Shown here: piece by piece, positions 1-11,209 of the stretch
Layout of the letters: each line of letters opens with the position of its first letter
Numbering within the stretch: position 1 is the stretch's first letter
Assembly (NCBI RefSeq): GCF_000247695.1
Contig: NW_004624734.1
Location: forward strand, 32,552,184-32,616,183
Reading direction: 5' to 3'
DNA: 64,000 nucleotides
From: Heterocephalus glaber
Lineage: Eukaryota > Chordata > Mammalia > Rodentia > Bathyergidae
Program-made: the position numbers and the translations under genes
The notes under the pieces: generated by a model
Databases searched by the model: none
What the model saw: only the letters and a program-made list of their open reading frames with translations
What the model was told of the DNA's origin: nothing

Positions 1-261
1 AATACAGAAGGGAAGAATGGGAATTTACAGCCAAGGCACACATGGGAGTCAATGGATGAAAAAATTACTAAGAGGAAACATCAAGGTTAGGGGGATACTG
101 GCTAAAGCGATTTGATAGGATTCTTACTGAAGGCAGGACAGAGTGATAACATTGAGAACGTAGGATGAGAAATTTGATCAGACCTGGATGGTGATCAGAT
201 ATCAAGGGTAAGAATTTTCAAAAAATTGACTCAGCAGGGTTTTTTGAGAAAACTGAGACTT

Positions 262-362
262 CCACGTCACTAAGTTGCCCAGGCTGGGCTTGAGCTTGCC
301 ATCCTCCTGCCTCAGACTCACAGAGTGCTGGGATTACATGTGTGTGCCACCACATCTGGCTT
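262..362 (-). mobile_element. B1-type (7SL-derived) SINE fragment
   Basis: On the + strand it reads gttgcccaggctgggcttga, cctcctgcctcagactcaca and gagtgctgggattacatgtg, the reverse of a B1 monomer. Its poly-A end is not present. It supports a rodent source. Confidence 0.85.
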
Positions 363-867
363 CAGCGGGATTATTGCTAAAACTGAACTAAGCAAGCCAG
401 AGCCCAAGGTTGGGGTCTACTCAGACAGAGGGCTTAGAGCAAACTGACTCAGATTTGCTCATCTGTAACTACCGCCTACTGTTATAGGACATGCTCTCTC
501 CAATTTGTCAGTCCCCACAACTCCCAATTATTGCACTTTGCCTCTTTTTGCCCATCTAGCATCTCAGTTTGCAAGCCTTGAACTGTAGAAGGCTACAATC
601 CCAAAGAAGCAGAATACACTTTCTGCCCTGGTGCTATCAACATACTACCAAAGCCATTATTTATTCATCTGACTATCCAGCCAACCATTCACTCAGGCAC
701 CTACCCATCATCCATCTTTCTACTCTTTCCGTCTATGCACCCTCCTTCCTTAGCAATTCTCAGATTGTACAAATCACATCTACATTTCTTGGCCAACACC
801 TACTTTCCTCCCATTCAGATTAGGATGGGTGATGATCTGACGAGGAAAATAGTCATGGCAGGTGACA

Positions 868-1352
868 ACTGTTCTCTCAAAATTCACATGTTGAAGCACT
901 AACATCCCATGTGACTATATTTGTTTTTTTTGTTTTGTTTTTTTTGTACCGGGGATTGAACTCCGGTCTTTGTGCTTGCGCAGCAGGCACCAAAACCACA
1001 GAGCTAAATCCCCAGCCCTCGTGTGACTATATTTGAAGATAAAGCTTTTATTTTTAAAAAATGTTTTTTGAAGATAGTGCTTTTAAAAAGCAGGTAAATC
1101 AGATTGTATGAGGGCATAAGTGTGGGGTCCTAATGCAATAAGACTGGTGCCTTTATAAGTATAGGAAGAGACACTAGAAGCTCATGCACAGAGGAAAGCC
1201 ACAAGCCAAGGAATGAGCCTCCAAGAGAACTCCAAACCCGCTGGCACCTTGTCCTTGGACTTCTAGTCTCCAGAACAATGAGAAAATAAATGTCTGTTGT
1301 TTAAGCTACACAGCCTGTGGTATTCTTTATGGCAGCTGAGCAGACTACAGCA
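868..1352 (+). mobile_element. MaLR-type LTR (MST/MLT1 group), interrupted by a SINE
   Basis: Recognisable words of an ERVL-MaLR solo LTR are aaaattcacatgttgaagca at 880, gactggtgcctttataag at 1143, ctggcaccttgtccttgga at 1240, tctccagaacaatgagaaaat at 1268 (20 bases typical) and gtctgttgtttaagctaca near 1292. Its polyadenylation signal AATAAA lies at about 1286. No internal retroviral coding sequence is visible. An ID-like SINE splits it at 924-1021. Confidence 0.8.
924..1021 (-). mobile_element. ID-like tRNA-derived SINE inside the MaLR LTR
   Basis: Antisense copy with T-rich tail, gtaccggggattgaactccg and gagctaaatccccagccc. Target-site duplication tgtgactatatttg at 910-923 and 1022-1035. 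Confidence 0.95.
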
Positions 1353-1661
1353 GGAAACTATTTTCCACATGCCCTCTGTTCATGTGTTGTACTCTCATCA
1401 CCATCCTCCACCTCTTTCCCTCCACAGGCCATTTCCTAGCACCCAGGGCCATTTGGGTTAATGGCTTTGACAAACTAATCAGGAATGCCAGTCAAGAAGG
1501 TTTATGGTTTCTTCAATAATATGAACATCACCATTTGGATGAGCTCTGAGGTTGGGGAAAGCATGGAGAAGGTGCCCTAAAGAATTCTACCAATAAGATG
1601 AACTCAGACCATTTCAATAAACATGTCTGACACCAAGAGATGTTGCTTAAAGTTCACGGCA

Positions 1662-1720
1662 TAAGGAGACTTGGGAGCTGAGTTGGGGGCATGGAAAATA
1701 TTAGCAAAAAAATATTACTA
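1662..1720 (+). repeat. Inverted repeat, left arm
   Basis: This arm pairs with 3064-3120 in reverse complement at about 93% identity over 57 bp, with three substitutions and one indel in the main block. It starts taaggagacttgg and ends with an A/T-rich attagcaaaaaaatatta. Homology stops sharply at the outer end. Confidence 0.85.
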
Positions 1721-3063
1721 GGTTAAGGAACACTGAGAGCTATAGGTCTCGCCAGCTAGTTTGCTGGGTTTAGCAAGCTGTTTTTGTCTGGAGATTATGA
1801 GTCCAGCTTAAGCAGCACAATTGCTACAAAATTTGCTTCATCTTAAGCCTTCCTGTGGGTCTCCACCAGGTGTTCTAGTTAGAGAAGCTTATGCTATTGA
1901 CACAAAGATAGGTGGTTACTGATTAATCCTGGAGGAGCCTAGAGAACTGGGGGAAAGCCAAACTGGCTTCTGCTTCATCTTTGCATCTACTTCCAAGCTG
2001 TTAGATTGAGAATGACTGTGGAGTGTGGATGGTTGTTGGCGTGAGAGGCCAGGCAAACCCCAGATGGGTTCTCTGGCCCCAGAGGACAGCCAATGGCAAT
2101 AGACTTCAACCTCTGATTTTAAATGGAATGAGCAGGGATCTGGAAGTGATCCAGAAGGATTGGCTCTAGAATCCCTCAGCAGCAGGCTTAGAAACACTGC
2201 CAGACTTACCTTCTCTGCCATCAGAGTCTCGAAGGGGAACACTGCAATTTTAGTCAGTAGATAAATGTGTCAGTCATGGGAAAATTTAACCAATGATTTA
2301 ATCAACACCGACATATTCAAAGCTCAAGAAAGGTCAGGAAAATGGAATTGTTTAGATTTGCTTTTACTTTACTCATGGCGTCATGTCCACTAAAAAGAAA
2401 ATAGAAATACTGCATTGCAATTTGAAGGGAGATGGCTTGGAATGGGCTCTTACATGTTTGATGAGGTATAAAGGTAATGGTGTCTGGTGAATAAAGGGAA
2501 AGCCTGGTACCACAGTTCAACTCTTCCCCTAGTCCTCTAGTTGATGTCTGGAGTCACATGGAACACAATTTCTCTAAATCAGTTGAAACAGGGCAACACT
2601 ATGCATGACTAGTCTTCCAAAAACATCATGAAGATTTACGAATAATTTCAAGTGAAGAGCTCTGAGCATCTTGGGAGAACACAACTGATAGAACCTAGTC
2701 CTAGTGTGTTCTAAATGTTAGTTTGAAAGTAAATTGCTTGGGATTTGTTAGTCAAGTATCTGGGACCAGGGGAGGGTGGGGAGATTAATGAAGGGAGACT
2801 ATCTTCCCACTTGCTATGTCAGAGTTCTTCAGTGGAAGTTTCTTTTCTGCTGATGAATGGTTTTGGGGAAAGGGAAATTGCTCCAAGGATTGGGAAGGAG
2901 GAAAGACATCTTGGTCTCATAGTAGAACAGGATTTTCTTCAGTTGAGGTTTTATTGCCATCCTTGCTTCCATATCACACCTTCCTCAATCTTAAATAAGT
3001 CTCAAGAGCCTTCCATCCCACTCACCAGTCCTCTACCTCTGTGACCGGGCACTTTAAAGGAGC

Positions 3064-3120
3064 ACTAATATTTTTTGCTAATATTTTTCATGCCCCCATC
3101 TCAGCTTCCAAGTCTCCTTA
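3064..3120 (-). repeat. Inverted repeat, right arm
   Basis: This is the reverse-complement partner of 1662-1720, ending ccaagtctcctta on the + strand. The two arms enclose 1343 bp. They may be the terminal inverted repeats of an unidentified DNA transposon or the result of an inverted duplication. Confidence 0.85.
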
Positions 3121-4773
3121 AAAGGGCGATACAACCCTGACATCAGGAGACAGGGATGGAGAAGTGATAGGAGATATCTAGGCTGTGACAGGTGTATGGA
3201 GGTCAGGTCCATCATAATAGGAAAGGGAGGAAGAAGAGAAGAATCTCTGCAGCAATATTAGAGGATATAGAGTGCACTAGAGTTTATCATTGTCTTGCCC
3301 TCTCACATTCCCCTGTAATGGAAGCAGCCTTGCACACACCTTCTGCTGCTTCGAGAGCCTTGTTTTCAATGATTTCCCCAGCCCACAATTGGTTGGTTAG
3401 CCAGTGACCCATGAAACAAAACAAGAAGATAACCCTGGGCCAATCAGGTTCTCTCTTAGTAATTTCAAACAAGGAAAAAAAAACCAAAGGGGACAGAAGT
3501 TGAAAGGAGCTAGAGACACCAGGAGGAGCCATATGTAAACCAAAGTTTTCAGTAACCAGAACTTACAGTATGCAGGACAAGTCTTCTGGGAGAAAGAGTA
3601 TTTCGGGGCAGATGTGCAGAGAAATGCAGAGATATCGAGGTAAAGAATTTCCAGGGCCGCCTCCTCTTCAAAAGGCTTTCTAATTCCATGTCACTCATAT
3701 CCTAACAACACACATCACCTTTTACCAGAGGTAATTCAGACTGCTTTTGCCAGTGAAGAGTCCAACTGTAACCAAAAGCTGTACAAGTTCCTTGTAGATA
3801 GGTTGCTTTGGGGAGAACGAGCAGGCTGCTCTCTTAGCAAACATGGCCACCACTATAGCTGACTAGGAAGCTGCTTGCCTACTTGAGATTAGGTTTCAGG
3901 CAGGAAATGGTGTGACCTAATTTGTCTCTCTGTTCTAAGGACATCAGAGTAGGCCAAAACTATGCTTAGGTCCTGAAGAAAGGAAGTTGTGGCATCTACA
4001 AAGAACTGGTTTGGTCTTAGAAAGTCCCTTTTAAATTACTAAAATACAGATCACAAATCTCTCTGAAAAAGAACTTTCAAACTATATCTTTTTTTCCTAA
4101 AGGGAGCAAAGAGGTGTGGCAGCCATGTTAGTTCACCAAGATCTTACGAATCATTTCTCATCTCTGATTTCAGGACTCAGGAGGGCTAAACTGGAAGGAA
4201 AAGCAAGAGTGGCTCTTGTCAATACAAGACCTCATTTGTTATGTCCACAGCCTCTTCGAAATGTCCCCCAGCAAGGCTGCCATCAGCACTTGACTAAAAA
4301 CACATGGAGGCAGCCCACTCAGATCAGGAATTCATTACCGGAAGAATAATAAGGGAAAGACTCCCCCTCACCCCTACCCCACCTCTCTGCTGCAGAGAGA
4401 GCTGCTTTCTGGAAAAGTGGCAGGGTTTGGGAATTTGAATCATGTCTGGTAAGAAGGGAAGAATGGAAGTGGAAGGGCACATTTCCAGAAGACTTTTTAC
4501 ACAATGCATGATGATTCCGGACAACTCAAAGCCAACTGTTCCATCTTAAATGTATTACTACAACTGGACTATGGCTTCCTTGAGCCCATTATCCTTTCCC
4601 AGAGTTATTAGTATCTGAGAGAACTAAGTACCCAGAGTTAACTGGTGCTAAAAAAAAAAAAAAAGGACCTGTAGACTGCAGAACTATTTTGTCTCTCTTC
4701 CTCAACACCATCCTGGAGGTCTTTGACACATGTCAGGTAATCCAAGGGAACAGTACATAAAAGAAGTGGATTC

Positions 4774-4861
4774 AATGGCCAGGGATTTAGCTCAGTGGTA
4801 TCACCGCCTGCCTTAAAAGTGCAAGGTCCTAAGTTTGATCCCTGGTACAAAAAAAAAAAAA
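4774..4861 (+). mobile_element. ID-like tRNA-derived SINE
   Basis: Full copy with A box region agggatttagctcagtgg, B box region agtttgatccctgg and A tail. Target-site duplication aaaagaagtggattc at 4759-4773 and 4862-4876. Confidence 0.95.
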
Positions 4862-5831
4862 AAAAGAAGTGGATTCGAAAGAATGAAGCATTTGCGAGCT
4901 TGTTGGGAACAGCAGCATATGGCAAGGGTTACAAGTGTTCAGTTACATTCAGTTCTCCTTCCCTTCCCAATATGGGAAATTTGGACTTTCCTGCTTCCCT
5001 GAAGTTAGGCAGGGCTACATGGCTGTGTAGCCATGAGACAAGTGATGTGTGTCAATCTTGTTCTTCCTTTCTTAACCTCTCTCTTCCTCTAAAGGGCAAC
5101 TGTGAAAATGAATGTTAACACTACAGTGCAATACTGAGTTACTACATAGAGAAAAGTGTATCTGTAGAGCTCTTGGACTTATACAGACTTCAAGTCACTG
5201 AGATTTGAGGGGTTGTTTTTAGGTAGCAAAATGAAATTTCTTCTGATTTATATACAGTGATTTATAGGTTTTTTTTCCTCTTTGCAGATTGATTTTGAGT
5301 TCTGAAAAAATTGTACTTCATCTGAGCCCTGTCCTTACCAAATTTCAGAGAAATAGGCAATGTGTTTCTCTCTCACCCTTAGGACATGAAACTGAGAAGT
5401 GAGATGGGTTCCTTCCTTCCATTTGAGCAAAAGAAATCTTTGAATTCTATAGTGGAATAAAGTGGAAAGAACAGAGTCCTTCCATAGGCACAGAAAAAAC
5501 AATACTTCAAAATGGTTCTAAGACCACAGTTTTTAGGCCAGAATTAGATATTTTGTACTTCATTCTTTTACTTGTTTCTCCCCCATTACCCATTATCCTC
5601 CATTTTCAGAACTCTTTTTTGGCAATCGTGGTTTTGCTGGAAAAACTTTTATAATACTGTGTCTGAGCAATTAACTTGGCATTGCTTACAACATACAGCC
5701 TAAAAGGAAGTCTGCACAGAGCTCAGCATCTCTGAGTTAATCTAGAAATACTTCCAAATCTTTCCCAGGACTGCAGGACCTCAACAGAATGGTTAGGAGT
5801 CTAGCATAATTAGGGTGACAAAGTTGGATTT

Positions 5832-5860
5832 ACACACACACACACAAACACACACACACT
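5832..5860. repeat. CA microsatellite
   Basis: About 14 CA units with one interrupting CAAA. Confidence 0.9.
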
Positions 5861-5877
5861 TCAAAATACCTCTGAAT

Positions 5878-5925
5878 TGCAAGACCCTGGGTTTGACCCT
5901 CAGTATCACAACAAATAAAAACACA
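5878..5925 (+). mobile_element. ID-like SINE 3' fragment
   Basis: Only the B box half survives (caagaccctgggtttgaccc, tcagtatcac), followed by an A-rich tail. A CA microsatellite precedes it. Confidence 0.55.
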
Positions 5926-6660
5926 AAAAACCAAAAACTCTGAATTATATTATTAACCACTTTCAATAAAAGTAATTTGGCAATATGAGATGCTTCTCTA
6001 GCATGTCATTTCTAGTATGTCATAGGTTGTACCTGCCTGCCTGGTCTTCGGCTCCTGGGGAAGAATACCACCTGTGTCTGCCTTCCTACAAACCTTCCCT
6101 GGGGCTATTTTCCTGTGCATGTCTCCCAGTCTTTAACAGTGGTGGAAAGTGAAGAAGACAGGAGTAACTTCTCCGTGTTTTTCTTATTCCCACTGTTATT
6201 ATTCCCAGCTCTCTGGAGTTGCTGCTCAGGATGCAAAATCCGACCACTAGTATTATTCTTGGTGATTCTATTATTTGGAAAATATCCACTGAATTCCTAT
6301 ACAATGGTGTGTATAGCATGTGCTGAGTACTTCAGTGAACTGAGGATGGGTAAGACAGGCTGAACAAAATATTACATGGGGATAGAAGGAACAGGAATGT
6401 CCAGGTGCAAATCCCCATTCCATTCTTTCTAGCAAGACAACAAACCCCTCTTGCCTCAGGTCCTCATTGCAAAGAAGGGACACTGCAGACTCATCTCACA
6501 AGATTGCTGGCAGGGATCAGCGAGGAAGGATCATGTCAAGTGATCATCCAGCAGGTGTTCAGTGTGCAAAAGGAGTGCTGAGGGGCTGTCCTAGCACCAG
6601 GGCTGTGGTGATGGCTGGGGGTGGGGCTCAGAGCTGGAGAGGACAGGGTGGGTTTGTCAA

Positions 6661-6685
6661 CCATGGGGGTGGGGGTGGGGGTAGA
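6661..6685 (+). repeat. G-rich GGGGGT minisatellite
   Basis: Three runs of five G separated by single T, with two GGG runs about 25 bp before. It meets the usual pattern for a G-quadruplex on the + strand. Confidence 0.8.
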
Positions 6686-6744
6686 CCACTGCCTTGGAGT
6701 TTCCTGAGGTCATAAAAAGAGTCTCAGGGAGGAAGACAATTTTT

Positions 6745-8144
6745 TAAAAAATTCTTTTATTGGTACATTTTAGGTATACAATACATTTACATTTATCATT
6801 GGGTGCTTGTACCTGTGGATGATGTATCTTAGTTCTTATTTTTTTCCCCATTACCCGTGTGCCCTTCAACCCCTCCGCCCTTCCCTGTTTATATAGATTT
6901 CATTTCCATTTTTTTTCTTTTCTCATAATTTTTCCTTTCCCTTCTTTCTTTTCCCCTTCCCCTCCCACCACCCCTACACCTTTGGACCTTTTCCTATTTC
7001 AAATTATCAATTATTCATTTTAATCATTTTAATCCTTATTTATACTTTCAGTTTCTCACACTAGAGAAACTATTTGGTATTTACACATGTGTCCTCTTTA
7101 TTTCACTTATGAGTATGGCCTCAATATGCATCCATTTAGCTAAAAATGTCTCTAGTTTCTTGTTCTTTATGGCTGAGTACTACTACATTTTATAAAAAAA
7201 AAAACCACATCTTCTTTATCCAGTTTCCAGTTGATGGGCACTTGGGCTGTTTCCAAGCTTTAGCTATTACAAACTGTTCTGCTATAAACATGGGTGCACA
7301 TGTATCGCTGTGGTATGATTCTTTTAATTCTTTGGGGAAGATACCCAGCAGGGGAATAGCTGGGTCATATGGGACCTCTAGTCCTAGTTCTTTGAGATAT
7401 CTCCATACTGATTTCCACAGTGGTTGCACCAATCTACACTCCCACCAACAATGCAGAAGAGTTCCTTTCTCCCCACACCTCGGCCAGCATTTGTTATTGG
7501 TTGATTCCGTGATAGCAGCCACTCTTTCTGGGGTGAGGTGGAATATCAGGGTTGTTTTCATCTGCATCTCTCGAATGATGAGTGATGTTGAACATTTTTT
7601 CACATATTTATTTGCTGCTTTTACTTCCTTGTCTGAGAAATGTCTGTTCATTTCAGATGCCCATTTTTGAATTGGGTCTTTGAATTTGGGGGGTCTGATT
7701 TTTTTCAGTTCTTTATATATTCTAGATAGTAGACCTTTATCTGAGGTACAGCTGCTAAAATTTTTTTCCCACATTGTAGGTTGTCTCTTAGCTCTGTTGG
7801 TGGTTTCCCTTGCAGTGCAGAAGCTTTTTAATAAGATGAGATCCCAGTTGTTGATTCTTTGTGCTAGTTCCCATGCTACTGAGGTTTTGTTCATAAAGTC
7901 TTTTCCTATGCCAATGTCTTCAAGAGTTCTGCCTAACTTATCTTCCAGCAAGTTTAATGTTTCTGTCTTAATATTTAGATCTTTAATCCACTTTGATCTG
8001 TTTAGTGCATGGTGATACGTATGGGTCTAGTTTTAATCTTCGGGAGGCTGAAATCCAGGTTTTCCAACACCATTTATTAAATAGGCTATCTTTCCTCCAA
8101 TGAGGGTGCCTGGCTCCTTTAACAAAGATGAGGTGGCTGAGGAT
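6745..8144 (-). mobile_element. L1 LINE, 5'-truncated, 3' end of ORF2 plus 3' UTR
   Basis: This is a minus-strand L1 remnant of about 1.4 kb. A 253-codon open frame (7951-7190) reads as the C-terminal part of L1 ORF2p, with the cysteine/histidine-type segment ([14 protein letters not shown]) and the late motif [14 protein letters not shown]. The frame hits a stop after KKMWFFF, at an A-rich run, and the rest of the usual C-terminus is out of frame downstream. The 3' UTR with a long pyrimidine tract on the + strand follows at 6745-7100. A 17-bp target-site duplication, ggaggaagacaattttt, lies at 6728-6744 and 8145-8161. The copy is 5'-truncated at 8144 and cannot move by itself. Confidence 0.95.
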
Positions 8145-8317
8145 GGAGGAAGACAATTTTTGATATGTGGTATCAGGATATGTATTCTTTTTACTTTGAT
8201 ACTTATGACTGACTCATTTTAATATGTGAACTTTTTAGATTTTATTTTTTTATGGATAGTAAAAGTTGGGAGAAACCAAACTGAGTTATAGTGAATAAAC
8301 AATATCTTTCCCAAAGT

Positions 8318-8435
8318 AGAGAAGAAAAAGTAGCATCTTTTCCTCATCCATCACAAGGTTCATGGCTAACCCCCCGTTACAAAACAAAACACAGGTTAAT
8401 GAGAGCAAAGCGTATACATTTATTTACCATTTTCT
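8318..8435 (+). mobile_element. LTR-like repeat, first copy (ERVL-like, tentative)
   Basis: This stretch shares order and words with 9029-9150: tcctcatccatcacaaggtt / gcctcacccattacaaggat, catggcta, acaaaa...acaggttaa / acagattaa, and tttattta / tttatttg. The two are in the same orientation, about 700 bp apart. The family is tentative and no coding remnant was recognised. Confidence 0.5.
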
Positions 8436-8491
8436 TCTTTTAAATGAAAGGCATTAAATGATTCCCAAAGTACTCTAAAAGATAGCCAAAG

Positions 8492-8527
8492 GACAGCAGT
8501 ACTCCCAAAGACAGCAGTACTCCCAAA
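8492..8527 (+). repeat. 18-bp tandem duplication
   Basis: gacagcagtactcccaaa occurs twice in a row (8492-8509, 8510-8527), flanked on both sides by gatagccaaa. Confidence 0.9.
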
Positions 8528-9028
8528 GATAGCCAAAAGACAAACACAGATAGACCTCAAGAGCTGGTGCCAGTAGGTATATTAACCACTAATGGGTGTA
8601 ACCCAAATTCGAGCCAGCCACATGCTTGGGATCTGCAGCCTGAAACTATCTCCCTATACGTGCAAATTCACAAGATGTATGTCCTCACAAATGGAAAGAC
8701 AAGCCTAATTTTAAATAAAAATGAGACAAGAAAAGAGGCACTGTCTTTGGGAGGGAAAGGCTTCGTGATGAGTGGGTACCCCAAAGCCAAATTTAGCCAG
8801 AGAATCACAATCCAAACAAGTGTTTCTTTCCTAAATTTGGAAAGGAAGGGACAAGAAATTTTAATCTTCTTCTCTAGATTGGGGACTATGGATAGAGATC
8901 AAGGAGAGAGTTGACCTTGGTAGGAATTTATCCCCTGGCTTTTTGCCAGTTGTCCCAGGACCTTATCTACAGGCTCCAGAGAGGCTGGGGTGTCTCAGCT
9001 ATCACTCACTGGGTACCAGAAACTGTAG

Positions 9029-9510
9029 GGGAGAAAAGGTATTATCTTTGCCTCACCCATTACAAGGATCATGGCTAGGGCCTTTATAACAAAAGACAGA
9101 TTAACAAGAAAAAAGCATGTAAATTTATTTGACATAAATTTTATGTGACATGGGAGCCTTCATAAATGAAGACTCAAAGAAACAGGGCAGGCTGTGCATT
9201 TTTATGCTTAGGTTTGATGAAGAGTGGATAGTATATAAAAATATGACTGGAAGATGAATGGGTATGATCTAATGATAATAAACAGGGTGGGGGGATTTTA
9301 GCAAGTCCTGTTTGTTCATATTCTTTACTGCCTCCCTGTGTCTTCAGAGATAAGGACATTCTTTTCCTCCTGGTATAGGGAGGGCACCTCTGGAATGAAG
9401 ATTTTATGATCTGCTTCAGGGGACAGGGGAAGAAGATACTGACTTTTGCTGTTTTCCCATATTTTGGGATAGCATGCCCTGAACCCCATCAATAACTTCT
9501 CAAATATCCT
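9029..9510 (+). mobile_element. LTR-like repeat, second and longer copy (ERVL-like, tentative)
   Basis: The first 120 bp matches the copy at 8318. The rest has an LTR-like string of words, including gacatgggagccttcataaa at 9147, gtgtcttcagagataagg at 9338 and atgaagattttatgatctgc at 9396. The 8440-9028 stretch between the copies shows no retroviral frame I can name. Confidence 0.5.
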
Positions 9511-9639
9511 TTCATGTTTGACTCAATTCATGTCATGAGAATTCATGGGAAATGTACATTTAATCAGTTGCAAAACTTTGCTTGGTTTTTCAGCTACATA
9601 GTCTATGGAAAACCACAAGTTCTCAAAATGTACTTCCAT

Positions 9640-9985
9640 CAGAGGGAGACACATGGCCTTAGCCTCAAATGTCTGCTGTCCCTGCCACTTCCAGGCCTAC
9701 ACAAATCTTTCTTTCCTCTGATGCCCAGCACATGTGCTGTTGCCTTGAATACCTTCCCTGGTTGGCTCCAGGCCAGTGAAATGTTCCTCTTCCTGCCCTT
9801 GCTGCATGGGGCTTGGATGTGCATCTATTCTGTTACTTTATTTTATTCTGCTTTATATCATAGCTACTCATTTTTGAGTCCATTTGTAGTATATTTCTTG
9901 AGGATGGGGCACACATCCTATCACTTTTAGGCTTCCCCTGAGTATTTGGTATGTGCTTAGCAAATACTGAGTTGTTAAAATGGAC
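9640..9985 (+). repeat. L2 LINE 3' region
   Basis: Drifted L2 tail with cttgaggatggggcacacat and gagtatttggtatgtgctta, ending aaatactgagttgttaaa, the usual order of an L2 3' end. Confidence 0.6.
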
Positions 9986-11166
9986 TCAGACATTCAACCA
10001 TTCTGCATCACTCTGTATTGACTTTGTACACAGCACTCTGTTGAACAGTGATAGAAAATACAATTTGACTTGATTCTCACTCCCAAGGCACTTAAAATTT
10101 CCGAAGGGAGAGCAGGCACAAAGTGATTTTGCAGCAGATGGTTTGGGTTCACAACTTGGGTAGGAGGGTCCCAATGGGAAAGACTGGGAAGATTTAATGT
10201 CTGACTTGGAAGGGGCTGAAGCCCCAGAACCTTGCGCTGCACCCAGCTTGATGCTTTGGTCAAAAGCTTATGGGCAGGAGGAATAGGAATGCTGGGTGTT
10301 CTACTGGAAATGACTAAATTATCCCATGGGTCACCAAGTGATTTATTTGCTAATTGAATGGCCAGCTTTGGGCTTTAAATCTAAAGAAGTCATTTCATCC
10401 TTTATTTAATACTGCATGAATCTCACTCTTTGTTTTGCAAGGCTATACACAATATGCCAGTGAAATGTGAATTTACACTACAATAGTTATGCCACTAATG
10501 ACCTTCCAAATGCCACTAATACCATACATGCTCTGCTTCTCCACTGGATCTAACTAAACCTGTCAGTGAATTCTGAGGCCATCAACCTCCCTCTGACACA
10601 AGAGCAGAACCCCACACCCATGCCTGCCCCCGATATCTCCCATCATTCAGTGATTTCATTTCTGAATCAGTTGCTCTTTGGAGACCCCAATTCCTTTGCA
10701 CCTATTCTTTTTATTTGGTGGACAATACTTCCTTCGGAAATGTTCCCTCCTATAATTACAAATCTTGTTAGTTATCCTCCTCCTCTCCCCAGGGGGATTA
10801 TAGGCTTTAATTAATTAATGTGGTTAACCCACTTGAGATGCCTACTTGAAAGGTGCTATATAAGTGCAAATTATTATTATTATGGCTGTTGACATCCCAT
10901 GGAGCCAAAGCCCTCAGTCCTACACATCTAGAGATCTTAACAAAGGCTTCTTCATCTTCACCTTCCCTGCTAGGCCTGAAATCACTGGCTCAATGGTCTA
11001 GGAGCAAATCTGTTACCATCTCAACAGCAATCAACTAATTAATCCCCGTTATTTTGGCTTCCATTTCCTTTCTCCAAGCTGCATGGTCCAGTTTCATTTC
11101 ACAAACCATGCCCCCATCAGCTGTAGACAAAGGTCACAGTATTCCTATGGCCTCTGTTGGTCTAAA

Positions 11167-11168
<2 letters not shown>

Positions 11169-11206
<38 letters not shown>
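11169..11206. repeat. (GA)19 microsatellite
   Basis: An uninterrupted run of 19 GA units. Confidence 0.95.

Positions 11207-11209
<3 letters not shown>

Noticed and set aside
5470..5500. Possible RAD51B terminal exon encoding a short tail (GCC TAT GG... on the minus strand)
   Set aside because: There is no AG acceptor in front of it and the frame does not stop as expected.
7680..8015. 111-codon + strand open frame
   Set aside because: It is the antisense shadow of L1 ORF2 on the minus strand.
11169..11206. GA repeat as a CRISPR-like or regulatory array
   Set aside because: It is a plain dinucleotide microsatellite. No CRISPR-type repeats with unique spacers exist in the window.
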